Shown here: piece after piece, positions 19,256 to 29,998 of the stretch
How positions within the stretch are numbered: position 1 is the first letter of the stretch
How the letters are laid out: each line of letters opens with the position of its first letter
Assembly (NCBI RefSeq): GCF_014206815.1
Contig: NZ_JACHNP010000004.1
Location: forward strand, 124,001 to 188,000
Source of the DNA: Xanthomonas sp. F10
GTDB lineage: Bacteria > Pseudomonadota > Gammaproteobacteria > Xanthomonadales > Xanthomonadaceae
Reading direction: 5' to 3'
DNA length: 64,000 nucleotides
Position numbers and translations under genes: made by a program
The notes under the pieces: model-generated
Database searches by the model: none
What the model saw: the letters and a program-made list of their open reading frames with translations, nothing else
Told to the model about the DNA's origin: nothing

Positions 19256-20578
19256 ATGCGCGATCCGCTGCCATCGTCTGCGCCGTACCGCCCGCTGTAT
19301 GCGTGGTACGTCACCATCGTGCTGTTGCTGGCCTACACGCTGTCCTTCGTCGACCGGCAGATCCTCGGTCTGCTGGTGCAGCCGATCAAACGCGACCTGC
19401 AGCTGTCCGACTCGGCCTTCAGCCTGGTCCACGGCTTCGCCTTCGCGGTGTTCTACACGCTGATCGGGGTGATGCTGGGCCGCGTCGCCGACCGCCGCAA
19501 CCGCCGCAACCTGATCGTGCTGGGCGTGGTGGTGTGGATCGCGGCGACCGCGGCCGGCGCCTACGTCACCAGCTTCTTCACCCTGTTCCTGGCGCGGGTG
19601 TTCGTCGGCGTCGGCGAGGCCTCGCTGTCGCCGGCGGCGTACTCGATGCTGGCCGACTACTTCCCGCCGGAAAAGCGCGCGCGGGCGATGAGCGTGTACA
19701 CCTCCGGCGTCTACATCGGCTCGGCGGCGGCGTTCATCGTCGGCGGCCTGGTGATCGCGGCCACCAGCAAGGAGAGCACGGTGGTGTTGCCGCTGCTGGG
19801 CAGCTTCCGGCCCTGGCAGGCGGCCTTCATCCTGGTCGCGCTGCCCGGCCTGGCGGTGATCGCGCTGATGGCCACGGTGCGCGAGCCGGCGCGGCGCGAG
19901 CAGGCCGCGGCGGTGCCGAGCGTGCGCCCGGACCTGCGCCACCTGCGCGACAACGCGCGGGTGTACGTGGCGCTGTTCCTGGCCAACGGGGTGATCGCGA
20001 TGATCACCTTCGGCATCACCGCCTGGCTGCCGGCCACCTTCATCCGCCGCTGGCAATGGACGCCGGGCGAGATCGGCCCGGCCTACGGCATCATCATCCT
20101 CACCTTCGGCATCGCCGGCATGCTGTTCAGCGGCTTCCTCGCCGACCGCCTGGCGGCGCGCGGCAGCCGCGACGCGGCGCTGAAGATCTCGCTGGTCGGG
20201 GCCTTGCTGCTGGTGGTCAGCAGTGCGCTGTTCGCGGTGGCATCGGGGCCGTGGCCGGCGCTGGCGGCGATCGCGCTGACCACGTTCGTGCTGGGCATGC
20301 CGGTGGCGCTGGCGCCGGCGATCCTGCAGGCGGTCACCCCCAATCGCCTGCGCGGCCAGGTCACCTCGATCTACCTGCTGCTGGTCAACCTGATCGGGCT
20401 GGGCCTGGGGCCGTACCTGGTGGCGCTGGGCACCGACCACGTGCTCGCCGACGAGCGCCAGGTCGGCCTGTCGCTGGGCGTGGTGTGCATGGGCGCGGCG
20501 CTGCTCGGCGCGCTGTGCCTGTGGACTGCGGCCGCGCCGTACCGGGCGCTGCTGCGGCGCGTGGACGCGGCGTTGTGA
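19256..20578 (+). CDS. MFS transporter, probable aromatic-acid uptake
   Basis: 440 residues with about 12 hydrophobic segments. The motif region LGRVADRRNRRNLIV between helices 2 and 3 is the MFS A-motif variant, and SFVDRQILGLLVQPIKRDL is typical of the spinster-like/AAHS-related branch. Starts 14 bases after the porin stop with GGAG upstream. Given its place between the porin and the MarR regulator it probably takes up ferulate, coumarate or related acids across the inner membrane. The direction and substrate are inferred. Confidence 0.88.
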   Translation: MRDPLPSSAPYRPLYAWYVTIVLLLAYTLSFVDRQILGLLVQPIKRDLQLSDSAFSLVHGFAFAVFYTLIGVMLGRVADRRNRRNLIVLGVVVWIAATAAGAYVTSFFTLFLARVFVGVGEASLSPAAYSMLADYFPPEKRARAMSVYTSGVYIGSAAAFIVGGLVIAATSKESTVVLPLLGSFRPWQAAFILVALPGLAVIALMATVREPARREQAAAVPSVRPDLRHLRDNARVYVALFLANGVIAMITFGITAWLPATFIRRWQWTPGEIGPAYGIIILTFGIAGMLFSGFLADRLAARGSRDAALKISLVGALLLVVSSALFAVASGPWPALAAIALTTFVLGMPVALAPAILQAVTPNRLRGQVTSIYLLLVNLIGLGLGPYLVALGTDHVLADERQVGLSLGVVCMGAALLGALCLWTAAAPYRALLRRVDAAL

Positions 20579-20603
20579 CCATGCGCGGCCATGCCCCTAC
20601 AAT
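20573..20603 (+). promoter_or_regulatory. Possible sigma-70 promoter for the MarR regulator
   Basis: TTGTGA (20573-20578) and TACAAT (20598-20603) are separated by 19 bases, slightly long. The -10 is good. It would allow the regulator and downstream genes to be expressed independently of the ech operon. Confidence 0.35.
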
Positions 20604-20671
20604 GCAACGGCGACGGTGTTGCCGGCCGGCGCCGATGGATGCGTGCGCATCCGCCGTGACCTGGTCGCAGG

Positions 20672-21202
20672 ATGCCCCATGCAGGAAGCGCCGTGAGTTC
20701 GAAACCCAGTCCCGAGATGTCCAGCAGCGCGTTGCCCGCCGATCCGCACACGGCGGACAGCGTGGACCAGCGGCGCCTGACCAGCCTGATCGGCTATCGC
20801 ATCACCCGCACCGAACTGCAGGTGCGGCGCCTGTTCCAGGAGTGCGTGCGCGCCTTCGAGTTGAAGCCGGTGGAGTATTCGCTGCTGGTGCTGGTGGACG
20901 CCAACCCGGGCATCAACCAGCGCCAGCTGGGCGAGGTGCTCAGCGTGTCGCCGCCGAACCTGGCGATCGTGGTCGCGCGCCTGGTCAAGCGCAAACTGCT
21001 GCGCCAGGTGCGCGGGCGCCAGGATCGGCGCATGCAGCACCTGCATCTGACGGCGCCCGGCACGGCGCTGCTGGCGCAGGCCGAAGCCGAAGTGGTGCGC
21101 ATGGAGCAACAGCTCAGCACCGCCCTCGGCGTGACCTCGGCACGCGCATTGCTGCAGGCGTTGGACCGGCTGGACCGGGTGGACGCGCTCGAGCGTCTGT
21201 AG
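20672..21202 (+). CDS. MarR-family transcriptional regulator of hydroxycinnamate genes
   Basis: 176 residues from the ATG at 20672. The winged helix is visible at about 75-130 (INQRQLGEVLSVSPPNLAIVVARLVKRKL, then the wing QDRRMQHLHLT). MarR proteins of this kind commonly repress hydroxycinnamate operons and release DNA on binding the CoA thioester; this role is inferred from position. A GTG at 20693 with AGGAAG just upstream, or the ATG at 20717, are alternative starts that would trim a non-conserved N-terminus. The AT-rich inverted repeat upstream of ech is the best candidate operator. Confidence 0.85.
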   Translation: MPHAGSAVSSKPSPEMSSSALPADPHTADSVDQRRLTSLIGYRITRTELQVRRLFQECVRAFELKPVEYSLLVLVDANPGINQRQLGEVLSVSPPNLAIVVARLVKRKLLRQVRGRQDRRMQHLHLTAPGTALLAQAEAEVVRMEQQLSTALGVTSARALLQALDRLDRVDALERL

Positions 21203-21386
21203 CGGTCCTTGTTGCCGCGGCCGGTCAGCGCCGTCCGCCCGTCTTCCTTGTTGATTCCCGACCCGCCGCCAGCGTCCCGCTGACGGCGCGCGTCGCCACG
21301 TGGCCGTGCCCTGTGCGCGGCGCCGCCTGTCCGCGTTCCTTTCCCCCCGCACCCCGTCGTTCTCCTTTCGCTTGGAGTGCTTGCCT

Positions 21387-22400
21387 GTGACCCGTGTCTG
21401 CCACCGTGCTCCCTCGTCGCCGCGTGCCGACGCGCGCGTGTCCCTGCTTGCCTTGCTGACCATCGCCTGCGTCGCCCCGGCGGCCGCGCAATCGGTGCCG
21501 CAGAGCGCCACCCTGCCGACCGGCATCAACACCGGCGGTACCAGTTTCTTCGACGGTTTCAGCAAACCCGATCCGGGCTGGACGGCGATCCAGTATCTGC
21601 GCCGCTACGACTTCGACGCGATCAAGGACGCGCACGGCGACGACGTGCCGGTGTTCCGGGATCCGCACATCGGCTCCTCGGTGTGGGTCACCCAGGTCGC
21701 CTACCTCAGCGACTACAAGCTGTTCGGCGGCTCGCTCGGCATCACTGCGCTGGCCGCGCTGGTCGATCTGGACACGTCGTTCGCCTACGACAGCCCGGTG
21801 GCGCTGCGCGACAACGGCCTCGGCCTGGGCGACCTGACCATCGGCCCATACCTGCAGATGGCGCCGGTGATCCGCGACGGCCGCCCGGTGTTCTCGCAGC
21901 GCTTCGAACTGGACGTGTTGGCGCCGATCGGCAAGTTCGACCGCAATCGCGACGTCAACCAGGGCTCGGGCTACTGGTCGGTGCTGCCGAACTGGGCCTT
22001 CAGCATCCTGCCCACGCCGCGCTGGGAGATCAGCGGACGCCTGAACTACCTCTACAACTTTCGCGCCGACAAGGCCTCCAACGTGCCGCAGGGCGATGGC
22101 TTCGTGTTCCGCAACGGCCAGGCCGGCGACGCCGCCTGGCTCAACTTCGCCAGCTCGCTGGAAGTGGTGAAGGATCTGCACGTGGGCATCAACGGCTACT
22201 ACCTCAAGCAGTTGCGCGACAACCGCACCAATGGCGAACGCGTCGCCGACAGCAAGCAGACCCAGTTCTATCTCGGCCCCGGCCTGTCGTGGCGGATCGA
22301 TCGGAAGAACATCTTCAACGCCAATTTCTACATGCCGGTGGAGGTCAAGAACGCGCCTTCCGGCCACAACGTCAACGTCCAGTACGTCCACGTCTTCTGA
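21387..22400 (+). CDS. Outer-membrane protein of the phenol-degradation MetA/SphA family
   Basis: 337 residues. Starts at a GTG (21387) with GGAG nine bases upstream, giving a clear signal peptide (ALLTIACVAPAAAQS). The mature part is a predicted beta barrel with GLGDLTIGPYLQM and an FLGP-like end, matching the family of putative outer-membrane transporters linked to phenol and aromatic degradation (MetA-pathway phenol degradation domain). It leads a second transcription segment with calA and an aldehyde dehydrogenase, so it may admit coniferyl alcohol or similar neutral lignin monomers. The longer frame from 21300 is rejected because it would bury the signal peptide. Confidence 0.85.
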   Translation: MTRVCHRAPSSPRADARVSLLALLTIACVAPAAAQSVPQSATLPTGINTGGTSFFDGFSKPDPGWTAIQYLRRYDFDAIKDAHGDDVPVFRDPHIGSSVWVTQVAYLSDYKLFGGSLGITALAALVDLDTSFAYDSPVALRDNGLGLGDLTIGPYLQMAPVIRDGRPVFSQRFELDVLAPIGKFDRNRDVNQGSGYWSVLPNWAFSILPTPRWEISGRLNYLYNFRADKASNVPQGDGFVFRNGQAGDAAWLNFASSLEVVKDLHVGINGYYLKQLRDNRTNGERVADSKQTQFYLGPGLSWRIDRKNIFNANFYMPVEVKNAPSGHNVNVQYVHVF

Positions 22401-22430
22401 CGCCCAACCCCGCAACGGACACGCGCTGCC

Positions 22431-23198
22431 ATGAACCTGCACAACAAGACCCTCCTCGTCACCGGCGTGGCCTCCGGCATCGGCGCCGAGGTCGCGCGCC
22501 TGGCGCGCTTCCACGGCGCCACGGTGATCGGCATCGACCGCCAGCCGGTCAACATGACCCTGCACGGCTTCCACCAGGCCGATCTCGGCGACCCGGCCTC
22601 GATCGATGCGCTGGTGGCGCAGTTGCCCGAGCGCATCGACGCGCTGGCCAACATCGCCGGCGTGCCCGGCACCGCGCCGGTGGACGTGGTGGCGAAGGTC
22701 AACTACCTGGGCCTGCGCCACCTCAGCCAGGCGCTGCTGCCGCGCATCGTGCCCGGCGGCAGCATCATCAACATCGCCTCCATCCTCGGCGCGGAGTGGC
22801 CGCAGCGGCTGGACCTGCACAAGCAGCTGGCCGCCGCCGACAGCTACGCCGCCGGCCACGACTGGCTGGCGGCGCATCCGGTGCCGCAGGACACCTGCTA
22901 CCAGTACTTCAAGGAAGCGCTGATCGTGTGGACGCTGCTGCGCTCGCGCGACTGGTTCGCCACGCATTCGGTGCGCGTCAACAGCGTCGCGCCGGGCCCG
23001 GTGTTCACGCCGATCCTGGGCGATTTCGTCACCATGCTCGGGCCCGAGCGGGTCCAGGCCGACGCCGGCAAGATGAAGCGCCCGGCCTATGCCGACGAAG
23101 TCGCCGAGGCGGTGGTGTTCCTGGCCTCCGATGCGGCGCGCTGGATCAACGGCGTCAACCTGCCGGTGGACGGCGGCCTGGCGGCCACCGCCCTCTGA
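22431..23198 (+). CDS. calA: Coniferyl-alcohol dehydrogenase (short-chain dehydrogenase)
   Basis: Oxidises coniferyl alcohol to coniferyl aldehyde with NAD(P). 255 residues, equal to the known CalA enzymes. The cofactor motif TGVASGIG is near residues 10-18, NIAGVPG follows strand 4, and the catalytic YxxxK is YQYFK at about 157-161. The C-terminal WINGVNLPVDGG is standard for the fold. It is downstream of the outer-membrane protein by 30 bases and upstream of the aldehyde dehydrogenase, which could take the product on to ferulate. Confidence 0.9.
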   Translation: MNLHNKTLLVTGVASGIGAEVARLARFHGATVIGIDRQPVNMTLHGFHQADLGDPASIDALVAQLPERIDALANIAGVPGTAPVDVVAKVNYLGLRHLSQALLPRIVPGGSIINIASILGAEWPQRLDLHKQLAAADSYAAGHDWLAAHPVPQDTCYQYFKEALIVWTLLRSRDWFATHSVRVNSVAPGPVFTPILGDFVTMLGPERVQADAGKMKRPAYADEVAEAVVFLASDAARWINGVNLPVDGGLAATAL

Positions 23199-23235
23199 AC
23201 GACTTCTTCTTCCTCTTTCCACGAGAGCACACAGC

Positions 23236-24705
23236 ATGCACAGCACCGAACCCCTGGCCGCCGCGTCCACCTGGAGCGAGCGCATTTTCAATGGCGAGTG
23301 GATCGCCGCCCAGGGCGGCGTCCTCGAGGTGATCGAACCGGGCAGCGGCACGCCGCTGCATCGCGTCGGCCAGGCCAACGCCGCCGACGTGACCGCGGCG
23401 GTGGCGCAGGCGCGCGCCGCGCAACGCGCCTGGGCCGCCACGCCGCCGCGTGAGCGTGCGGCCGTGTTCCATCGCGCCGCGCAGGTGCTGCAGCAGCATG
23501 CGGCCGCGGCCGCGGCGCTGATCGCGCGCGAGACCGGCGGCATCTTGCCCAAGGGCGAGCACGAGGTCCGTGAGGCGATCGTGCTGCTGCAGCAGGCCGC
23601 GGCGATGCCGCTGCAGGCGCAGGGCCAGGTGCTGCCGACCGCGCCGGGCCGGCTGAGCCTGGCACGGCGCCTGCCGCTGGGCGTGGTCGGGGTGATCTCG
23701 CCGTTCAACTTCCCGCTGGTGTTGTCGCTGCGCTCGGTGGCGCCGGCGCTGGCGGTCGGCAATGCGGTGGTGCTCAAGCCCGATCCGCGCACGCCGTACG
23801 CCGGCGGCTTCGTCATCGCCGAGTTGCTGCAGCAGGCCGGCCTGCCGAAGGGCCTGCTGCACGTGCTGCCGGGCGGCGCGGATGCTGGCCAGGCCCTGGT
23901 CGAGGCGCCGGGCGTGCCGATGATCGCGTTCACCGGCTCCACTGCCGCCGGCCGCCGCATCGGCGAGCTGGCCGGCAAGCACCTGAAGAAGACCGCGCTG
24001 GAACTGGGCGGCAAGAATTCGCTGATCGTGCTCGACGATGCCGACCTGGACAAGGCGGTGTCGGCGATCGCCTTCGGCGCCTACTTCCACCAGGGACAGA
24101 TCTGCATGGCCACCGGCCGCGTGCTGGTCCAGCGCAGTATCGCCGCCGAACTGACCCGGCGCCTGGCGGAGAAGGCGCGGCACCTGCCGGTCGGCGACCC
24201 GGCCACCGCACACGTGGCGCTCGGCCCGATCATCGACCAGCGCCAGCTGCAGCACGTCAAGGACGTGGTCGATGCCTCGGTGGCGGCGGGCGCCGTGATC
24301 GAGGCCGGCGGCACCCACGATGGCCTGTTCTACGCGGCCACGGTGCTGTCGAACGTGCAGCCGGGCATGCCGGCGTTCGAGGAAGAAGTATTCGGCCCGG
24401 TCGCCAACGTGATCGCCTTCGACAGCGACGACGACGCGGTGGCGCTGGCCAACCAGACCGAATACGGCCTGTCGGCCGGCATCCTCTCGGCCTCGGTCGG
24501 CCGCGCGATGGCGCTGGGCGAACGCCTGCACACCGGCCTGCTGCACATCAACGACCAGACCGTGGCCGACGAAGTCACCAACCCGTTCGGCGGCACCGGC
24601 GCCTCCGGCAACGGCACCAGCATGGGCGGCCCGGCCGACTGGGGCCAGTACACGCACTGGCAGTGGGTGACGATCCAGGACAGCGCGCCGCAGTATCCGT
24701 TCTGA
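23236..24705 (+). CDS. vdh: Aromatic aldehyde dehydrogenase (vanillin / coniferyl-aldehyde dehydrogenase)
   Basis: 489 residues, ALDH superfamily, with the cofactor region ISPFNFPLV, catalytic Glu256 in LELGGKN and nucleophile Cys290 in GQICMATGR. The benzaldehyde/vanillin-dehydrogenase branch is suggested by the GTGASGNGTSMGGPADW end. It is the only ALDH in the cluster, so it probably handles vanillin, 4-hydroxybenzaldehyde and perhaps coniferyl aldehyde, joining ech and calA to vanA and pobA. The gene symbol is by pathway position; the exact substrate range cannot be read from sequence. Confidence 0.85.
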   Translation: MHSTEPLAAASTWSERIFNGEWIAAQGGVLEVIEPGSGTPLHRVGQANAADVTAAVAQARAAQRAWAATPPRERAAVFHRAAQVLQQHAAAAAALIARETGGILPKGEHEVREAIVLLQQAAAMPLQAQGQVLPTAPGRLSLARRLPLGVVGVISPFNFPLVLSLRSVAPALAVGNAVVLKPDPRTPYAGGFVIAELLQQAGLPKGLLHVLPGGADAGQALVEAPGVPMIAFTGSTAAGRRIGELAGKHLKKTALELGGKNSLIVLDDADLDKAVSAIAFGAYFHQGQICMATGRVLVQRSIAAELTRRLAEKARHLPVGDPATAHVALGPIIDQRQLQHVKDVVDASVAAGAVIEAGGTHDGLFYAATVLSNVQPGMPAFEEEVFGPVANVIAFDSDDDAVALANQTEYGLSAGILSASVGRAMALGERLHTGLLHINDQTVADEVTNPFGGTGASGNGTSMGGPADWGQYTHWQWVTIQDSAPQYPF

Positions 24706-24714
24706 GTGTGGTTC

Positions 24715-24739
24715 GCCGGGCGTCGGTGTGGCGCCCGGC
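24715..24739 (+). terminator. Possible terminator hairpin after vdh
   Basis: GCCGGGCG (24715-24722) pairs with CGCCCGGC (24732-24739) around a nine-base loop, ten bases after the vdh stop. No T-run follows, so termination would be weak or Rho-assisted. Confidence 0.4.
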
Positions 24740-24819
24740 GATGCGTCTTGCCGATCAGCACAGCACTCGCGTGCGGGAGTCGTGCTTGATCCGTTAGCGT
24801 GGGGGGTTGGAACATCTTG

Positions 24820-24884
24820 TCGCGGCTGAAGCCGCTCCTACGACGGACGCGCAGCCCAGTCGTAGGAGCGGCTTCAGCCGCGAC
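24820..24884. repeat. Palindromic GGCTTCAGCC-type repeat, complete copy
   Basis: Two perfectly complementary 26-base arms (24820-24845 and 24859-24884) around 13 bases. Each arm holds GGCTGAAGCCGCTCC or its complement. The same arms recur at 39295-39365, 43047-43117 and 47505-47574 and singly at 14292. This is a REP-like intergenic element able to form a long hairpin, here between the convergent vdh and pobR genes, where it can also limit read-through. Confidence 0.9.
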
Positions 24885-24918
24885 GAACGAAGCGGGACTG
24901 GTCGATCATCGATCCCGC

Positions 24919-24942
24919 GTCGGGACTGAAGTCCCTCCCACA
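24919..24942. repeat. Second short repeat type (GGGACTGAAGTCCC)
   Basis: Contains the palindrome GGGACTTCAGTCCC-like core (GGGACTGAAGTCCC) with a CTCCCACA tail. It resembles the preceding repeat in layout but has a different arm sequence and is known to me as a common intergenic repeat of Xanthomonas and Pseudomonas-like genomes. Only one copy is seen here. Confidence 0.6.
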
Positions 24943-24986
24943 GGAGAGCGACGGCACCGCGATCGTCGTGCTGGCCGCGGATCCTG

Positions 24987-27158
<2,172 letters not shown>

Positions 27159-27159
27159 A

Positions 27160-27270
27160 GCGGGGATTGGGGAGTCGGGATTGGGGATTTGCCACGTGGC
27201 GCCCCAGTCCCTCTTCGCATGTTGATCGCGCCCGTCTCCGCTTTCTTCCAATCCCCAATCCCGAATCCCC
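27160..27270. repeat. GGGGATT-type repeat, direct and inverted copies
   Basis: A copy at 27160-27189, identical over about 30 bases to the one after aceB, begins two bases after the pobA stop. A shorter inverted copy is at 27250-27270, so the pair can form a long imperfect stem around about 60 bases. Confidence 0.8.
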
Positions 27271-27604
27271 ACTCTCGACAGAAGAGTCGTCGAGCATCGC
27301 GATCGATGATGGCGATCAAACGAGCCGGTGGATGACGGAGCAGACCGCCAATGCGTCGCTGCGCCATGCGTTGCATACGCACATTTAGGTGCGTGCGACC
27401 TTGCCATTTCTGAGGTCGAGGTAATTGTGGCGATTCTCCCAGACTAGGAAAAAAGCCGGTAAATCCGCGTGTTTTCGCGGTCTCCTGCGTTGCGCAGGCC
27501 GTGCGCGTTGCTACGCTGCAGTCGCGCCGGTGCCATCGCTGCCGCGCATCGCGGCAGCGCGTCGTCATCGCGCATCCCCCTGTTCCCCCATCGGAGAGTC
27601 TTCC
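27271..27604. other. Intergenic remainder before the NTF2-like gene
   Basis: About 330 bases after the repeat pair. It contains a short AT-richer patch at about 27395-27475 that may hold the promoter of the downstream exported protein. I see no credible gene; the open frames here are not supported by composition. Confidence 0.4.
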
Positions 27605-28093
27605 ATGAAGATCCGTTTTCAGGCCTGCCTGCTGGCGCTGCTGCTTGCGCTCCCCGCCGCGTCCGCGTTCGCGCAGACCGCGGTCACCGCCAATCCCAAC
27701 CACGCGCAGCTGCTGCACGGCGAGGACTGGCGCACCACCGCCAACAAGCGCCTGGTCTACGATTTCTGGCGCATCGTGTTCGAAGCGGGGCACACCGAAT
27801 ATGCGCCGCTGTACATGGCCAAGGACTACATCCAGCACAACCCCAACGTGGCCAACGGCCGCGATGCGTTCCTGGCGTTCCTGACCTCCTTCGTCAAGCC
27901 GACGCCGATCCAGCCGCGCGTGCAGTTGCCGCTGGTGGCGATCCTGGCCGAGGGCGACTACGTGACCCTGGTGTCGGTGCGCACGCTGCCCGATCCCAAG
28001 GACGCCAGCAAGACCTACACCACCACCTGGTTCGACATGTTCCGCATCCAGAACGGCAAGATCCAGGAGCATTGGGACGCGGCGACCAAGTGA
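27605..28093 (+). CDS. Exported NTF2/SnoaL-like protein
   Basis: 162 residues with a clear signal peptide (LLALLLALPAASAFAQ). The mature domain is a SnoaL-like cone fold, recognised from LVYDFWRIVFEAG, YIQHNPNVANGRDAFLAFL and the terminal KIQEHWDAATK. Members often bind or isomerise small hydrophobic or cyclic molecules, sometimes without known activity. It is placed between pobA and the van genes and convergent with vanB, but nothing shows that it acts in the pathway. Periplasmic location is predicted. Confidence 0.82.
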   Translation: MKIRFQACLLALLLALPAASAFAQTAVTANPNHAQLLHGEDWRTTANKRLVYDFWRIVFEAGHTEYAPLYMAKDYIQHNPNVANGRDAFLAFLTSFVKPTPIQPRVQLPLVAILAEGDYVTLVSVRTLPDPKDASKTYTTTWFDMFRIQNGKIQEHWDAATK

Positions 28094-28117
28094 TCCCGCA
28101 CGGATGATGTTGAAAAC

Positions 28118-28155
28118 CCGCAGGCGCCACCCACTGCGGCGGACGGCGCCTGCGG
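28118..28155. terminator. Bidirectional hairpin between the SnoaL-like gene and vanB
   Basis: CCGCAGGCGCC (28118-28128) pairs perfectly with GGCGCCTGCGG (28145-28155) around a 16-base loop, in the gap between two convergent genes. An AAAA run on the left would give a short U tail on the minus strand. Confidence 0.6.
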
Positions 28156-28183
28156 TGTGTGTGGGTGGCGCCGCGCCTGCGCG

Positions 28184-29167
28184 TCAGAACGCGTCGGCGC
28201 GGTAGCCGGTGTCGATGCTGAGGCTGCCGCCGAGCGCGCGCGAGACGCAGGCGCACAGCTTGCGGTTGCTGTGGCGCTGCTCGTCGCTGAGGAACACGTC
28301 GCGATGGTCCAGCGGTGCGGCGGCTTCCAGCACCTCGACCACGCACAGGCCGCATTCGCCGCGGCGGCAGTCGGCCATGACTTCCACGCCGGCCGCGCTC
28401 AGCGCATCCAGCAGCGACTCGTTCTCGGCGACCTGCACGGTCTTGCCCAGCGCCGGCACCTGCACCACGAACGGCTGCGCCGGTGCGTTGCCGCTGTTGC
28501 CGAAGGTCTCGAAATGCAGGCGCGCGCGGGCGCGGCCGTCGTCGCGCCAGCGTTGCCGCAGTTCGTCCAGCAACGGCAGCGGGCCGCAGGCATAGACGTC
28601 GGCGTTGCGCGGCCATTGCGCGATCTGCGCGGCCAGCTCGAGTTGGCCCAGATGCTCCGGGCAGAACAGCTGCAGGCGCTCGCCAAGCAGCTCCTGCAGA
28701 TGCTCCAGGTAGGCCATGCTGGCGCGGCTGCGGCCGGCGTAGAGCAGTTGGAACGGGATGCGCCCGCGCGCCAGCCGTTGCGCCATGCCCAGGATCGGGG
28801 TGATGCCGATGCCGCCGGCGACCAGCACGATGTGCTCGGCGGTCTCGTCCAGGGCGAAATGGTTGTTGGGCGAGGAGATCTCCAATTGCGCACCCGGCGC
28901 CAGCGCCCACATCGCGCGCGAACCGCCGCGGCTGTCTGGCACCGCGCGCACGGCGATGCGGTAGTGGCCATCGGCGGCAGGCTCGCCGACCAGCGAATAG
29001 GAGCGCTCGTGCCAGGCGTCACCGATGCGCACGCGCACGTCGAGATGGCTGCCCACGGTGAAGGGGCGGCTGGCGCTGCCCGGATCGAGCACGATCTCGC
29101 GTACGTCCTGGCAGGGCGTGGCAACGGCGACGACGCGGGCGATGGTCCACTGGGTGTCTTTGCGCAT
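28184..29167 (-). CDS. vanB: Vanillate O-demethylase reductase subunit
   Basis: Passes electrons from NAD(P)H through flavin and a 2Fe-2S centre to the VanA oxygenase. 327 residues: a flavin-binding domain (RSYSLVGEP at about 55-63), a pyridine-nucleotide domain (VAGGIGITPILGM) and a C-terminal plant-type ferredoxin domain with CRRGECGLC at about 264-272 and a last cysteine near 305. It is the third gene of the minus-strand vanA-vanR-vanB group, 49 bases after vanR. Confidence 0.93.
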   Translation of the reverse strand: MRKDTQWTIARVVAVATPCQDVREIVLDPGSASRPFTVGSHLDVRVRIGDAWHERSYSLVGEPAADGHYRIAVRAVPDSRGGSRAMWALAPGAQLEISSPNNHFALDETAEHIVLVAGGIGITPILGMAQRLARGRIPFQLLYAGRSRASMAYLEHLQELLGERLQLFCPEHLGQLELAAQIAQWPRNADVYACGPLPLLDELRQRWRDDGRARARLHFETFGNSGNAPAQPFVVQVPALGKTVQVAENESLLDALSAAGVEVMADCRRGECGLCVVEVLEAAAPLDHRDVFLSDEQRHSNRKLCACVSRALGGSLSIDTGYRADAF

Positions 29168-29216
29168 GGCGGGGTCCGGCAGGCGGGAAGGGGGGCGGGT
29201 ACGGGATGTTCCGCGA

Positions 29217-29966
29217 TCAGGCGGGCGGGCGGCGCCGCAGCAGGCGGCTGCCGGGAATCTGGCCCAGCGCGTTCTGGTCGTGCAGGGCGTGGTGGGCGTT
29301 GCGCTGCGCCAGCCGCGCGTGTTCGCGCATCAGCGCTTCGGCGCGCGCGCCTTCGCGGCGCACGATCGCGTCCAGCACCTGGCGGTGCTGGTCCTGCGCG
29401 ATCGACAGCACGGTGGCAGCCTGGGCGCGTTCGAGCACGAAGCTGCTGGGCGAGGCGAACGGCAGCTGCGTCACCCGCGCGAACTCGCGCGACAACAGCG
29501 CGCTGCCGGCCATCTCGAACAGCAGCGCGTGCAACTGCGCGTTGCAGTCGACATAGTGGGCGAAGGCCTGCTCGCTCAGCGGTCGCGGCGCCAGCACCGC
29601 GTCGATCCGGGCCAGCAGCGCCTGCGCCTGCGCCAGCAGTGCCGGATCGGCGCCACGTTCGGCGGCGCGCCGCGCCGCCAGGCCTTCCAGGGTGCCGCGC
29701 AGTTCGATGGCATCGTCCACGTCGCGCTCGTCGAATGCCTGCACCGCGTAACCGCCGCCCCGCAGCGGCTGCACCAGGCCTTCCTCGGCGAGCCGCTGCA
29801 GGGCGGCGCGCACCGGCGTGCGCGAGGCGCCCAGGCGCTCCACCAGGGCGACCTCGGACAGGCGTTCGCCGGCGGCCAGCTCGCCGGCCAGGATCAGTTC
29901 GCGCAGTTCCAGCAGCGCGCGGGTGGTCTGTGCGGCGCTGGAGCGGAACGGATGCGCGGCGGGCAT
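29217..29966 (-). CDS. vanR: GntR-family regulator of vanillate genes
   Basis: 249 residues: an N-terminal winged helix (about 20-75, LSEVALVERLGASRTPVRAAL) and a C-terminal FCD all-helical effector domain (about 95-230, with DDAIELRGTLEGLAARRAAE). GntR/FCD regulators named VanR repress vanAB in several bacteria and respond to vanillate; the name rests on location between vanA and vanB. Repeated TGTATACA boxes upstream of vanA are likely binding sites. The insertion of the regulator between the two enzyme subunits is unusual. Confidence 0.88.
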   Translation of the reverse strand: MPAAHPFRSSAAQTTRALLELRELILAGELAAGERLSEVALVERLGASRTPVRAALQRLAEEGLVQPLRGGGYAVQAFDERDVDDAIELRGTLEGLAARRAAERGADPALLAQAQALLARIDAVLAPRPLSEQAFAHYVDCNAQLHALLFEMAGSALLSREFARVTQLPFASPSSFVLERAQAATVLSIAQDQHRQVLDAIVRREGARAEALMREHARLAQRNAHHALHDQNALGQIPGSRLLRRRPPA

Positions 29967-29998
29967 GGCGGGTTCCTGTGCGACAGGGCGGGGCGGGC

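Noticed and set aside
21225-24053. Very long minus-strand open frame opposite the porin, calA and vdh genes (942 codons)
   Set aside because: Antisense shadow caused by high GC and few stop codons; its translation is low in complexity and the plus-strand genes have clear family matches.
24820-24884. CRISPR-like array from the repeated GGCTTCAGCC units
   Set aside because: Copies are dispersed over tens of kilobases as inverted pairs without regular spacers; they are REP-like elements.
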